A stretch of 64,000 bases of DNA from Earliella scabrosa. Lineage: Eukaryota > Basidiomycota > Agaricomycetes > Polyporales > Polyporaceae. Every line of letters starts with the position of its first letter. The first letter of the stretch is position 1. Positions 46,621 through 58,746 of this stretch are shown here, piece by piece. The DNA lies in contig JABYQQ010000009.1 in NCBI GenBank assembly GCA_022605405.1, forward strand, positions 434,001-498,000, written 5' to 3'. The notes under the pieces are model-generated. The model saw only the letters and a list, made by a program, of their open reading frames with translations. It was not told the origin of the DNA and searched no databases. A program made the position numbers and the translations under genes.

Positions 46621-47082
46621 GGATCACTCGGAGCAGGTAGAACAACGCGGCGCACAAGGTGCTCATGAAGGATAGGGTGGTGGTCCGAGTCTAAGTAGGT
46701 CTGAGTCGAGGCTGCGAGGCTCCCGGCGTTTAGCCTGCCTTATTTGGTGTGAGGGGCTTACGGGCCGACCGGGCCGACTTTTTCAACCATGATGCTCTCA
46801 GTACTTAGCGACTTGCGTCCTGCTCTCAGAACTGCAGGATCGCACTCGGCAGCACGAATCGTCACAGATTCAGGTGACTCCCGAGAGACTCCGAGGTCCA
46901 TGCACTCTCAGAAGACCAAAGCCTAGACATCCAGATAAACATGAGACAACCTTCCTCGGCTAGCGCGGAACGCCGTCTGCAGCTGGCTCCACGCACGCCG
47001 TCCATTGCCCACGGCTTCACGCCGCGACCTGCGAGTTCTACGAGACAGCTCCCATTCGAGAACCAACTTCCTCCGCTACAAG
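46621..47082. other. Intergenic, promoter side of the oxygenase gene
   Basis: No gene recognised. Confidence 0.45.
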
Positions 47083-48803
47083 ATGACCTCCGTGCTACTA
47101 GGGAACACCCACGGCATATCCGTCGTCGACTTCAAGCCGTTCCTCGACGGATCTGCAAAGCAGGATGTCGCGAACGCGATGCTCGATTCATTCAAACGCG
47201 TCGGGTTCGTCTATCTCGTCAATCACGGTATCCCGGCCGATAAGACGAGGGAGATGTTCGACTGGGTGCGTTTTCAGCTTCCCAGTTGTCTGACTCTGAG
47301 TCTGCGCTGACAGTGCGCGACGGTCGTTCGTGCAGTCGAAGCGCTTCTTCGCACAGCCGATGGAGGTCAAGCAGCTCGCGCCCCATCCGCCTTCAGGGAC
47401 ACACCACCGAGGTGAGCCGCAGCAACTTGATCGCCCTCTCCGCTCAGGCTCTCAACTGGGCCGACCTTGCGCTGGTGGCGACCTCGGACAGGATACTCCG
47501 CGCCAGGCGTCGAGAAGGTCGTCCAGCACGTCTACGACGACAAGGAGCTCAGGGACCTCCGCGCAAAAGCGCCAGACGTCAAGGAGAGCTTCGAGCAGTG
47601 CGGCTGGGAGGAGAACGCGGGGATGCCGAACATCTGGCTGCCAGACGGCGTCCTCCCGGGCTTCAAGGAAGCCTGCCTCGACTTCTACTGGGTCCGCACC
47701 CTCTCTCTTCCGCTCCCGCTCGTCCTATCGCCATGCGGTGGATGGTTCGCTGACGTCTTCCATCGCTGCAGACCTGCCACGAAACGGAGCTCAATATCTT
47801 CAGAGCGCTCGCGACCGCGCTCGGCATACCCGAAGACCACCTCGTCAAGTACCACAACGCGCACGACAACCAGCTCCGGCTGCTGCACTACCCCAGGTGC
47901 GTCCGCGGAGCGCCCCTGCCCGACAACCCTCCAGTCTCCAAGTGCTAGTCCTGAGCGCTGATCCATCTGCGCGAGCCCCAGCGTGCCCGCCGAGCAGCTC
48001 GAGCAAGAAAAGATCTCGAGGATCGACGCCCACTCCGACTTTGGCTCCATCACTCTCCTCCTCCAGGACGACGTCGGCGGGCTCGAGATCGAGGACCCGA
48101 GCGCGCCCGGCAAGTTCAGGGTGCGTGTCCGTTTCTGACCCGCCTCCGAGCCCCCGCGGACATCGGTATGCCACTCTGAAACCCCCTCGCGCAGAGTGCG
48201 CCTCCCGTCGCAGACGCACTGATCGTCAACGCCGGCGACTTCATGATGCGCTGTAAGTGCTAGTGAGGACGCATATAGCCACCGGACAAGTCGCAGCAGC
48301 GCAACGCTGACCCGCGCCTTCTCGTTTTCGTTGTGGTCCTCGTCCTGCAGGGTCCAACGATGTCATCCGAAGCACCGTCCACCGCGTCCGCGCGCCGCCC
48401 CACGCAAAGACGGCCAGCGGGATGATCCCCGATCGCTACTCCATTCCCTACGTACGTCTCGTCTCGCATCTCGCATCATCCACTGAGGCATGCATGTGCT
48501 CACGCTTCATCGACATCGCCCGTCTCAAACCTCGTAGTTCTGCGCCCCGGTGAGCTCCGCGCGTGTTTCTGTATCCGCCTCGAAACGCAGAAGCTCACTC
48601 TACAGCGCTGCCACAGGAGTTCACCGCCGTGGTCGAGTGCCTGCCGGGCACGTACTCGGACGAGCATCCGCCCAAGTACGAGCCGATCTCTGTGAGCAGT
48701 GGCTGCGGCCTGTACATGACGCGCAGGATGCATGGAACCTGACGCACAATTTCGTCCGCAGGCGCAACAGTACATCCTGCAACGTCTCGCCGCGACCTAC
48801 TGA
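47083..48803 (+). CDS. 2-oxoglutarate/Fe(II)-dependent oxygenase (isopenicillin-N-synthase-like)
   Basis: Soluble non-heme iron oxygenase of the DIOX_N plus 2OG-FeII_Oxy type. The ATG at 47083 begins MTSVLLGNTHGISVVDFKPF. The N-terminal domain has VGFVYLVNHGIP and RFFAQPMEVKQ, then GYSAPGVEKVVQHVYDDKEL and PDVKESFEQ. The catalytic core shows iron ligands HSDFG (H-x-D) and the distal His in STVHRVRAPP. The 2-oxoglutarate-binding Arg follows in RYSIPYF. The protein ends YILQRLAATY with TGA at 48801. Seven or so short introns. The nearest named families are gibberellin-oxidase-like and thymine-dioxygenase-like proteins; the substrate is unknown. It is convergent with the amidohydrolase gene. Confidence 0.88.
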
Positions 48804-49505
48804 AGACGACAGCCACCGAAACCGTCCCCGTCTCTCGAATCTCGGCGCTGTGTCCTGACAAGTCACAACCGCTCTGCACTCCCGACCAGAAATACCCAAG
48901 AAAACACGGTCGAATCGATAGCTAGCTATAGAGAAAAGAGAGATCACGAACGGCTGGAGATACACGGAGAGGAAGACAAGGTCCCTACTACAACGGAGTT
49001 CTATGCGGCGGTACTACTATGCAAGTTGGTTGTACAATATGATACAGAATAAATCAGCCGCCGGCTCGTGCTCGGGGGCGGTGTGGGGTCCGGGCGGGTA
49101 CGACGCGGGGACCTCTCCTGCGATGCGCATGGCAGGGGTTAACGACAGCAAGCAGACAGCAGGATGCAGGTGGGGGTAGGAGGAGGAGGAGGATGGAGGG
49201 GGGGTAGGGGGTGAGCGCGATCATGAGCGGGGATTTGGCGGGGATGGCGGGTGTGAAGACGAATGAAGACAATGGCGATGCAGATGTGTATACGGAAGGT
49301 ATGAAGATGCGCGGGTGGATGTCGAGTGGTTCTTGAGGGGGGAAAAGGACTATGTGAGAACGTGGGGATGACAGTACGTTTGAATCATGTGTAGAGAGGC
49401 GAGAGATGCAGTTCCAGGCGCGAGGGGACGATTATATGTGTACAAGAAAGTCGCGAAAGAGGAAGAGAAAGAGCCGAGTGGTCGTGTAGAGAGGGTCGTG
49501 CTCGC
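48804..49505. other. Convergent intergenic region
   Basis: 3' flanks of two convergent genes, with G-rich simple sequence near 49170-49210 (GGAGGAGGAGGATGG-type). No gene. Confidence 0.5.
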
Positions 49506-51364
49506 CTACTCTGGCGGGATCGGGTCGGGCGAGGGCGTCTTTTGTGGGAGAATCCAGCTTTGCTGGATCCGGCGCGCGACGACGGCGCCGTGCCGGATGG
49601 TCGTGCGGGAAAACGACGGGTTCAGCGCGGCCGAGTGCAGCGAGTCGTTGTCGTGCAGGAGCACAAAGTCGGCGACCATCCCAGGCGTCGGCGTCAGCGA
49701 CATGGCAGGTGAGCCCTTGTGGAAGCCCCCGATCGCGAGCCGCGCGTTGAGCGTGACCGACTCCTGCGGCGTACACGTCATAAGAACCTAAACACGAGGG
49801 AGCGCGACGGATTCGGACACTCACGAGAAGCGTGCGACAATCGATCTTTGTCCCCGCCTGGAAGACGGCGACGCCCAGCGGGCAGAGCCCGAGGGGGTCC
49901 ACGGGACCTTGGGGTGTGAACGCGTTCTCGACGTTATTCACCGCCATGGCCACGCGCAGCCCATATTCGGTCGCGAGCTTGGGCACATTCAGAGTCCCGC
50001 GCGGGGCGTAGTCCAAGCTCCGGCCCATCATGTACAAATCGCTCGGGGGCAGGCCCACTAGCGTGACGGGCAGCCGCTCGTCCACAATGGCCGCGCGCAC
50101 CGCCGACCACTCCTCGTGCGAGAACAGGGTTAGCCTGGTCGCGTGCCCGATGGATACGTGGCAGCCGTGCCGCCACCGCCCTGACTGGATGCGCTGTCGG
50201 AGCTGCTCCAGGACGTACCAGATGAGCGGCTCCGCCGAAGGCTCGAGGTTGTAGTCTAGGTGGAAGTCGACGTGGATGCCGGCTTCGAATGCGAGATCGA
50301 AGACGAGTTCGATGTTCCGCTTCGCGTGCAGGATGCTCGGTTCGACATAGGGCGCGGAGCCAATAGCTTCGACGCCGTGCCGGCGGATAGCGCTCTGGAG
50401 GAGGACGTAATTGAGCCCGGGTCGGTCGTCGTGCGGGGAGGTGAAGAGCGGGTCTTGCGCGAAGACTGGCGTGCAGAATCCATTAACCACAGATAAGGGG
50501 ACCTAGAAAGAGGGTGCTTCACCTGCGATCTGTATGTGGCAGATGTCCCGGTATAGCTTGCGAAGACGGAGGCCGGTGTCGACGCACGCGAAATGAACGG
50601 TCTCGTCGACCTCGACATGGGCGCGCATCAGTGTTACCCCGCATTCAATGCTCTGGGCGATCAGCTTCCGGCCACGATCGTAGAGATCGTCGAGATTGGT
50701 CGGGAACCCGCTCTTTGCCTTCGCGGTGACGCGCAGGGCCTCTGCGAAGTTGCTGTGATCGCCGCAGGATGAGCATGGAGCAGCGAGAAGGGGGTGCGAG
50801 GGGGGGGGGCTAGAACTGAAGAGAAGTCGAGGACGTACCCTGTGACGAGCTCGTCGCAGCGATCGAGCAGAAAGCACTTGTCGAGATGGATGTGCGCATG
50901 GCAAAGTCTGTAGGCAATCGCGAGATCGAGGTCAGTGCCCGAAAAGGCGGGAGAGGAGTGCAAGAGCGGACGGACGCTGGCAAAAGGATTCCCCGCCCCT
51001 GCGCATCAAGCTCTGCGTGGCTGCTGCCGTGTCTGTCCCGAGCCCCGCCTGCGGCCAGCCCCGCACTGCCCGTGCCACTCGAGTGGTATTCTGGCGGGCG
51101 TGCGGGCGAGTTGTGGCCGCTGCTGCCGCTGCGGCTGACGCTCCCGGAGCGGGTGGTGGAGGCGAGCTCGATGCGGTCGACGCGGCTGCCGACGCAGTAG
51201 ACGTTGTAGAGGGGGTCGGCAAGTGTGGGATCGTCGGACTCGAACGGGAGATGGACGTTTCGGACGACGAGCGTCGGGTAGTCCATGGGGGAGGCGTGGG
51301 TGTGTGTCCGGGCGTGCTGGCTGTGGGTCTGGGTGGGGCCTGGCATGTCGGCGTCGACGTCCAT
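49506..51364 (-). CDS. Cytosine-deaminase-like metal-dependent amidohydrolase
   Basis: TIM-barrel hydrolase of the amidohydrolase superfamily, most like fungal cytosine deaminase-related proteins. Starting at 51364, a His-rich leader (HSQHARTHTHASP) is followed by YPTLVVRNVHLPFES, the usual first beta strand. The metal site begins with CHAHIHLDKCFLL (H-x-H). Then come GVTLMRAHVEVDETVHFACV, HVDFHLDYN, GHATRLTLFS and AMAVNNVENAFTPQG, where an Asp usually lies; here the position is Asn-rich, as in some fungal relatives. The C terminus has NARLAIGGFHKGSPAMSLTP and a beta strand ADFVLLHDNDSLH, ending TAG at 49506. A second Met (MDYPTLVV) may be the true start. The substrate could be a pyrimidine or another cyclic amide; this is not established. 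Confidence 0.78.
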
Positions 51365-51902
51365 CGTGGTCGGGGCGGGGGGCGCACCCAGAGGCTATTT
51401 ATCCACGAATTTTTCGCCTTCGCGTTGGCCCCGGTGATGCTGGCTCGGGAAGGCCGGCAAATTGGGCCACCCATGGTCGCTTGCTCGGGGCCACCTGCCG
51501 CGGTCCTCTCCCAGTCCCTCTCCGCGCCCGCAACTCCTGCCCGGCACAGCGGTGCAGCGCCCCACGTCTCTTTCCCGGTCCGGTCGCCCGCTGCACAGGA
51601 CTCCCCCGCCTCTCGGATCCCCGGCGCGCACCCCGGAACTCTGTGTCCATTATCTCCAGCACCTGCGACAGCGATTAGGCTATACGAGTAGACTTTCTCA
51701 TCGCCCGACGACACCACCCGGGCCCACGCAACGCACGAGAACGCAGATCCAGCCGGGCCCGCGCGCGAACCCACAGTCGACATCCGCGCAGGCGACACCG
51801 CGGTGTGTGCAATCTGGATTACGACAACGAAAGAAGCCATGAAAGTATTAATGTCCGTCGCAGGTGGGAACAATCCGCCAAAACGTCCACAAGGGAGCGA
51901 CA
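51365..51902. other. Intergenic, promoter side of the amidohydrolase
   Basis: No gene recognised between the two minus-strand genes. Confidence 0.45.
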
Positions 51903-53475
51903 CTAGTCCTCTAGCTTCACTCTCTTCGCGCGCGTGGTCCGATACTGATACTCGTCCTCGTCGCTGTCGCTGTAGTCCGCGTCAGGAACGCCCTTGCCAT
52001 ACAGCCTCTCGCGCTTCGCCTGATCGATCCGGCGCAGGCGCGGCAGGTTGAACGCGAGCGACTTGTGGAACTCCGTCTGGCACGGCAAACAATCAGCACT
52101 AGTCCGCTTCCCTCGCTCCCGACAGACGCACCTTCGGCACCTTCACCTTCACCCCCGGCGGCGTCGACGCGTGTATCCGGCGTTTCCTCTCGTTGTACTA
52201 TGCGACACAAAGCACGCGTCAGTATGCACGTCTCCGCGGTGATTGATGAGCAGAAAGCACGAGGTAAATCGCCCTCAATCGCCCTTCGCAACAATCTGCT
52301 CTTTCGCCCCACTTGGCAAGGCAGCACGAAACCGCGGGGCAGGTGTGGCCCGGATGACCCGGTCCTAGCTCCGAATGCAGGTTGCATTTTTCGAGGCACT
52401 GCAACAACACGCGAGATCGCGATGTGGCAGCGTCCTGAAAAACACTATGCAACACTGCGGAGCTCGTCCCGGTTCCGGATAACCCCGGGCAACCCAGGCC
52501 TGGGCGGATGCTACCGAGAATGCCCTAGTGCCACAACGGAGAAGCGAGCCAGAGCGACCCGCGCTCCCTCAGGGTTCGCCGCTTCGTTGCTACATGGGCT
52601 TCTGCCGGACGGGCAGCGGCATGCAACGTCAACGCTGACAAGCCGACAACGATTCTCGGCTGCGATGGCCGACCATGTCGACATGAAACAACTCGATCGA
52701 AGTACGCACCTTCTTCTGTTCTTCCTTGAACAGCAACGTGAGCTGCTTGATCCACTGCTGCATATTCGACTCCGCCTTGCGCTTCTTCGCAAACCGCTGG
52801 AGCGTGTCGTCCTCCCCGTCCACGACGATATCTTCGTCGTCGCTGTCCGGAATGGCATACGACTTGACCGTGCTCGCGACGCTGCGCCGCGGCCGCTTCC
52901 TGTTAGATGCGGTCTGGGAGCTCCCGGCCGACGCCCTAGAGACCGAGGCAGACGCAGAAGGACCCGCAGTCGACGGCCCGGGTGTCGGACTAGGTTCGCT
53001 CTTGACCGCATGCCTCGACTTGCGCGTCTTCCTCGTCGGTGCTTGAACGGTGCCACTGAGCTCTTCCGGGCTGATATAATCTTCCTCGGTGAAGTAGAAC
53101 TCGCAGCCCTGCTCGATGTCGTCGTACAGGCCCAAGCTCGGGCTCCGCCCGAGCCGCGCGAGGATCTTGAACTGTTTCAGGGTCGTCGGCACGCGGGTGG
53201 TCATCATGGGACCTTGAGGGGTGTACGTATGATGGTGCACGACCTAGAATGTGCAAGCGACATGAGCGAACCGGCACGGGGCACCCGGGGGCGAGAGGGG
53301 GCGGGGGATAACATACCGTGTAGTTCTGATTGATAACCGCGTGAATCCTCACGACCGCCGCAACGGCGCTGAGCTGTCCATAATGGGTCTGCAACCAGGT
53401 TCCGACCTGCGTATAGTCTGTAATAATAGGGGTCATGCCGCCCAAGGTGAGCCACATCGGACGTCCACGGAACAT
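51903..53475 (-). CDS. Conserved-looking nuclear protein of unknown function
   Basis: I do not recognise the family. From the ATG at 53475 (MFRGRPMWLTLGG) the protein has an ordered start (YTQVGTWLQTHYGQLSAVAA), then TLKQFKILARLGRSPSLGLY and YDDIEQGCEFYFTEEDYISP. A low-complexity Ser/Pro/Ala region with basic nuclear-localisation-like clusters (NRKRPRRS, AKKRKAE) follows, next a helix MQQWIKQLTLLFKEEQKK, then NERKRRIHASTPPGVKVKVP, and a final exon FHKSLAFNLPRLRRIDQAKR ending in an acidic DYSDSDEDEYQ stretch. TAG at 51903. Introns have GT...AG ends, and the one between 52.23 and 52.70 kb is unusually long (about 470 bases) for this window. Acidic/basic blocks suggest a chromatin or RNA-associated role, which is inference only. 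Confidence 0.6.
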
Positions 53476-53645
53476 ATGCAGCCACACGTACCCGCCGGAT
53501 AAGGCAACTTGCCAATGCTATCATGGTAGTTTGTGTACAATTCGTGATATCGTCTGCGGCGAGCGGGCAACATCTCGTCCTTCCGGATCATGGCAGATAG
53601 GGTGTCTTGTCCAATAGCGCCCTGTAGAACACACGCACTTCAGCA

Positions 53646-56067
53646 CTAGGACGGGAGACCCCGCATAAGACAAGTGCGCACCAGATCCTCTTCTGCTTCA
53701 GCAGGCGTCTCGGGTTCCTCGTCACCCTCCTCGTTCTCACTCTCACCGCCGCCCTCTGCGTCCGGGATCTCACCGTCCTCCGCCGGCGCAGGCTCGTCGA
53801 CCTGCATCGGCACAGGCGGCTCGGTGGGAGGTTGCGGCGGAGGCGCCGTGGCCTCCTCAAACGTGAGCGGAACTCCACGTCTCATCATGAAGTCGGCACA
53901 CAGCGGCGCAGTGAACTCCTTGCACGCCTTCTCGTCCTCCGCAGGCGGCAGATCCTCAAGCTGAATGCGATACTTCTTCAAGATGTGCACCGCGATTTCG
54001 TCGGAGAGGTAGTCGTACGCTTCCACGAGCTTCGCGAGCATCTTGCCCTTACATCCGACCGCGAGACACCCCAGGGCGACGTCGGTGACGACCCCACGCA
54101 TCTCGGCCTCGTTCAGCTCCATGACGGAGCGCGCATATTCCAGGATGCCTACGAAACGCTCGGGGACGAACTTGCTCAGCAACACATCCGTGATGTCTTT
54201 CCGTGAAACTGGACCGAGGTTCATGTCGTCGATGAGATCGCTGCATGTGTCGACGTATCGGGCGACTGCGGCCGACTTGTTCGCGGATACTGTGATTTGA
54301 TGTGGAAGGGGATGCGGGTCGGAGAGGAAGACAGTGAGGAGAAGCACAAGGCGGACAGCTGGATCTTGGGAGGGGAAATCCTTGTACAATGCACGAAGGA
54401 CCAGTGCGGTTGATGCTGTAGTGACGGATCGGGTGTTGAGGAAAAGCTATATCGAAGATCAGCAGGATTGGGTAGCCATGTCGTGGGTCTCTACTCGCCT
54501 TAATCAGGTCGTGCACCACAGAGCTGTAGTATTACTGAGTAAGTATGTGTGCCGAGATACACGTGTAACGGCGCGATGACGTACGACAGCTCGAAGCGCA
54601 GAATGCCATCCTTGTCTAAGCGCTTCAACGCAGCATAAGCCGGCTCGTTCACCTTCGCCTCCATACAGATCTCGGCCGCAACGGTTCGACTGAGAAACAT
54701 ACTGCTCCCCCGGAAACACAAAACACATGAGCCATGAGACGGTACACACGAGCGGCGCTCGGAGAGAAACGAATCCGTACTCAGGATCAAGGCGCGAGAG
54801 CTCGCGTACATTCTGCACTATTTCGTCCGTGCGCGCATCGAACATGATTGCAGGCTTCTCAAACATTCTGCGGAATACAAAATTACGATACTAGGAATAC
54901 GAGCACGATCAGTATAGTACAGATACGGCACTTTATGACCTCACTTACCTTGCGATCCATATGGAACCCGTTGAGCCGCGCGTATGGAAGCAATCGGGGT
55001 TCAATTGCGAGAACGAGTGGGAATTGGGCCATCATAGGGTCCTGTCCAAATTAGTTCATCAAACCTTCGTTCAAAGCCCTACAACAATCTTTGTGGCGCA
55101 CCCTATCTGAGAATGGGATGAACTGCGTCCGCGGTCGGGGTTAAGCGAATGAATCTCTTTTGGTCATATTTGTCACATACCTTGTACTTCTCCACCACAT
55201 CTTTCACTTGTTCCCACTTAGCTGCTCGGTATTCAGTCGGGAATCTGTTCTGCTTCATGAAGAGAGTTAAGATGGTCCCGTCATCTTCGCCCTTCCCCGA
55301 AGGAATATTGCCGTACATCCGGGCCGCGATCGAAAGGAAGTGCGTGAAAACCGGAAAGGATAATGTCCGCACCCAGCGGGTCTTGATGAAGGTCACTTGT
55401 GTTCGGAAGAAGTGATGCATGGCGAGTTGAACCAGGTATCGCGATAGATGTGCGCCGCTACCTAGAAGAATCTGAACGTAGACAAGCGTTAATCATGAGG
55501 ATATCCTGAGGAAGGGTCCAAGGGTCCTGAAGCTGCAACGACCCGACGCCGCCGACGCCGCCGACACCGAGGAACCAGAAGCCGCAGCATGCGCCATGAG
55601 CGCGACCATGCGCCCTCCATGGCGTCCGCATACACAACCGCAGCGCCCTCGCGAAACATAAGCGTAGATGACAGCGCGGCGTGCATCCCCCTCCCCTCTC
55701 CCTCCATCCGGGAACAAGATGTCTGAAGGGGTAAAGGGGTTCTTCCGGGGTATGCAAGGTGCAAACCATAAAACTTCCTCGCCGTGGCAGCGGGACGGGG
55801 CTCGAGTGGAAGCAGGAACGATGGAAGGGGTGCACGTACGTCGAGCATCCTCTCGCTCATGAGCTTTCCTCGTCCTAAAGCCCAGTACAAGGCCTGAATA
55901 CGGCCATAGCGGGCAAGGAAGTACATTGCGCGGACGTAGGGGTCTTGAGTGAACTCGTAATGGCGTTTCGACAGCAAAGCGAATGAGGCGGGGTTGTTGA
56001 GCTCGTTCAGGATGAGCTGGAGGATCTCATCTGCATATATCCACCGGTACATGAGTCTCCTGTTCAT
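53646..56067 (-). CDS. F-box-like helical protein of unknown function
   Basis: Start at 56067 (MNRRLMYRWIYADEILQLIL). The first exon resembles an F-box-like helix pair (DEILQLILNELNNPASFALL) followed by SKRHYEFTQDPYVRAMYFLA and ARYGRIQALYWALGRGKLMS, alpha-helical repeat-like segments. Later exons give HHFFRTQVTFIKTRWVRTLS, FPVFTHFLSIAARMYGNIPS, AQFPLVLAIEPRLLPYARLN, EICMEAKVNEPAYAALKRLD, and a last long exon with PERFVGILEYARSVMELNEA and AKLVEAYDYLSDEIAVHILK. It ends with an acidic tail (GGGESENEEGDEEPETPAEA). TAG at 53646. The whole protein is about 650 residues. I know no named homologue. An adaptor role in a ubiquitin ligase would follow if the F-box reading is right. Confidence 0.6.
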
Positions 56068-56602
56068 AGCACCACATAGACTGACGCACCGCAAAGACGA
56101 TCCATGGCCTGAGTTGATAGTATGCGTTGGGTGTGGCTCGGGGGTCGTCAAGGGGTGCGTGAAACAAGTCTGGTCACCGGCGGCAGGAGTGTAGGCGAGC
56201 GGTGCGATGCAAGGGCTGCCGGAGCACGCGAGGAGTCTGCGGGGCTTGAGCTGTATGTGGTCTGGAGGTGGAGGTTGCGCGCCGCTGCAGCAGCGAGGGA
56301 GAGGAGGATGGCCGGAGGTCGGGAATGGAGGTGGGGGGAGATGGTAGAGAAGGAAGGCAAGGGGTGCGATCTGCCAACTGAAGTCGCAGGCAGGCGGACC
56401 TCCAAATCTCTGCAAAGTCCTTCGGATCCGGCGGCCACGGTCAGAGACGCCTGTTGCTCTGGCCACCTCTGCGCCATGAACCATGACAGAACCTACACCG
56501 GCATAGGCACGGAAAAAAGGATTGCATTCGACAGACGATGTAGCATAAACAGCACTCCGAGCCTGTCCACCATCCGTCTGGCCGACCCTCCGACCACCTC
56601 CG

Positions 56603-58043
56603 TCAAAACTCTCCCCGGAAATACCCCCGCCACACTTTCCACGGTAACTTCCAATCCCGCACCTGCAACGATGGCTCAAACGCGTCAAAATTGACTGCCT
56701 CGAGGCGTCCGAGGTATTCTCGCGTCGGTAGCTGTTAAGTCAGGAGACAGTCCGTCAGCGTCCTTCCTCCCCGGGCCGCGGACATCAGTCAACTCTAGAT
56801 ACATTGAGGGACGTACGCCATACAAGAATACTGGCATCGCGTGCCGGGGCACCTTGCCACCGTCTCCACCACTCTGCTTGAACATCTCCCGCGCCGTGAG
56901 CAAGTTGTCGTTGGCCAGAGTCGCGAACTCGAACACCGCGTCAGAAATCCCGTCCGCATTCCCACCCCGCCGGAAGACGTCCTCTTGGCGAACCCCATGT
57001 CGAGCAGTCAGCTCTGCTGGAATGACCATTCTTCCCTTGGATGCATGATAGGGCAGCGCGCGAAGCAGGACGTGTATACACTGGGCGACGCCGAGGTGGG
57101 AAGCTGCATGAGAGAACGTCGTCGAAGAGGAAAGGCCCAGTAGCGATAGGAGGAGGTAGAGGAACGTCGACGCTGTGGACTCCGCGTGCGCCGTCAGAGA
57201 CTCCACGGTGAGGTGGGTAGGACTGTGTATCTCAGCGTCCTACGAAACGCGTCAGACCAACGCGCCCACAATCTCAGAAGTCGTCTAACCGACGCAGTAC
57301 GCACTCTAGCATCAATGATTCTCCGAAAGTGATATGCAGGAAGGTTTGCTCTTTGTGACGCGTCATGGAGTGCGAGCGCAATTGGATGTTGTGGCGGTCT
57401 ACCCTGCGTTCTGTGGCGGTCAGCATCTGTATCATTTAACGGTCAAAACACGTACATCAGCGACGCTCTTGATCGCGTCCCGCCAGAACTGCATTCTCAT
57501 CTTTCCTATCATGGAGTTCGAGACCGTGTCCTGCACAGAGGCCAGTTCTACCTGAGTTAGACATCAGCATGTGTCTTAAAATACGCGTATTCATACTGCG
57601 ATAGGCTGATCGTCGTCTGAACGGTCCTTAGGTCCGGATCCGCAGGGACCACAGTCGTTCAGCGGCTGTTTCCACGCATGCGCAGCGAATGCATAAGACG
57701 TTGCATGAATTCACAAGCAACCGCATACGAGAACAAGACTCGGCCGCCGTTTCTCCGCGACACGGCAAGTGACACGTCGCAAACATCGCCAGGAGAACAG
57801 TTTACTCACGTAGAACGCACGCAGGGCGAAGAATGCACCTTGTAATTCCCGCGGATAGAAGGAACCAATGAGGTAGCTCTCATAGTCTCGAGTACGGACC
57901 AAGTCTCTGCAGTATGCGGCCGGGTCTGCAACGCCAGCTTCCGGGAAGCCCGAGATTGTCGCCAATGTCCTTCCCGCTGACCGGGTCAGAAGACGCGCTG
58001 GCACCGGAGACAACCGCGAGCAACGTTGCCAGCCTCTGAGCAT
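56603..58043 (-). CDS. Complex I assembly factor of the NDUFAF6 / squalene-phytoene synthase fold
   Basis: Mitochondrial protein with the prenyl-synthase-like fold, of the family that helps assemble respiratory complex I (NDUFAF6). The ATG at 58043 opens a presequence (MLRGWQRCSRLSPVPARLLT). The mature start is DPAAYCRDLVRTRDYESYLI, then FYPRELQGAFFALRAFYV. Next come VELASVQDTVSNSMIGKMRM with QFWRDAIKS, HLTVESLTAHAESTASTFLY and LGVAQCIHVLLRALPYHAS. The aspartate-rich active motifs of true synthases are weakly kept or missing, as in NDUFAF6. The last exons give GRMVIPAELTARHGV, RHAMPVFLYG, and after an intron REYLGRLEAVNFDAFEPSLQ and WKLPWKVWRGYFRGEF with TGA at 56603. Divergent from the complex II assembly factor gene at 58378. 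Confidence 0.85.
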
Positions 58044-58142
58044 TCCGCAAGAGTATTGACTACGTGACCAGGGAGGGAAGGGGAAGACAGCAAGCCAGCC
58101 AAGAGGGGACGTCTGAGGGATGGTGGCCGTTGCAGCACAAGA

Positions 58143-58152
58143 TGACGCGTCA
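58143..58152. promoter_or_regulatory. TGACGCGTCA palindrome in shared promoter
   Basis: Perfect 10-base palindrome combining a TGACG half site (CRE/AP-1-like) with an ACGCGT core (MCB-like). It lies between the divergent NDUFAF6-like and SDHAF1 genes. The factor is unknown. Confidence 0.5.
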
Positions 58153-58193
58153 GAGTGACGCAAACGCGATACGTCACTACAGCATGTCACACG

Positions 58194-58209
58194 CTGTCAC
58201 ATGTGACAG
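58194..58209. promoter_or_regulatory. 16-bp perfect palindrome in shared promoter
   Basis: CTGTCACATGTGACAG reads the same on both strands and has a CACATGTG (double E-box) core. It lies 151 bases upstream of the NDUFAF6-like ATG and 169 bases upstream of the SDHAF1 ATG, a good position for a dimeric regulator acting on both. Confidence 0.55.
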
Positions 58210-58377
58210 GTCGCGCTTCCGGAGGGAAATCGGAGGCAAGGAGCACTCGGCCGACACTTTCAAGTCTCCTCCAACTCTCAAGTTTCAACAACCTTCTGCT
58301 GCACATCCCTCCCTGTCTTGGTGCTGGTTGTCGAAATCTCTGGAGACACTCGTCTGATTCTCGGCTGTGGTATCATA

Positions 58378-58746
58378 ATGTCACTGCGACGGTCGGGATT
58401 GCAGAAAGAAGTACTTGCGCTCTACCGAAGGTTTGTCCCTCGCCATATGCACATTCTACGGGGCTGAGAGACTTTGCACTTCATTCTATTCAGAGCGCTC
58501 CGTATGGTGAGCTCCAAGCCCCCAATCACACAAGACAAGTTTCGTCTCTTCGTCCGGTATACCTTCAAGACACAAGCAGCCTCGGTCTCTCCTCGTGACA
58601 TTGCGGCGATAGAGCATATGCTCCGTCGTGGAAGGCGACAGTTGGAGATGTACGAGGACCCAAATGTGCGCGACTGCTTCGTCACCAACGACATGTTGCA
58701 ATGGGAAGCAGCACATGGAGGGAGGCGGGAGAAAGGTGTATCATGA
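58378..58746 (+). CDS. SDHAF1: Succinate dehydrogenase assembly factor 1 (LYR protein)
   Basis: Small mitochondrial matrix LYR-family protein that helps deliver iron-sulfur clusters to the SDHB subunit of complex II. Exon 1 (ATG at 58378) encodes MSLRRSGLQKEVLALYRR with the LYR motif. A short intron starts at GTTTGT and ends at CATTCTATTCAG. Exon 2 reads ALRMVSSKPPITQDKFRLFV, YTFKTQAASVSPRDIAAIEH and the Arg-rich MLRRGRRQLEMYEDPNVRDC, the segment conserved in SDHAF1. TGA at 58744-58746. The product of about 100 residues is of normal family length. Confidence 0.93.
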
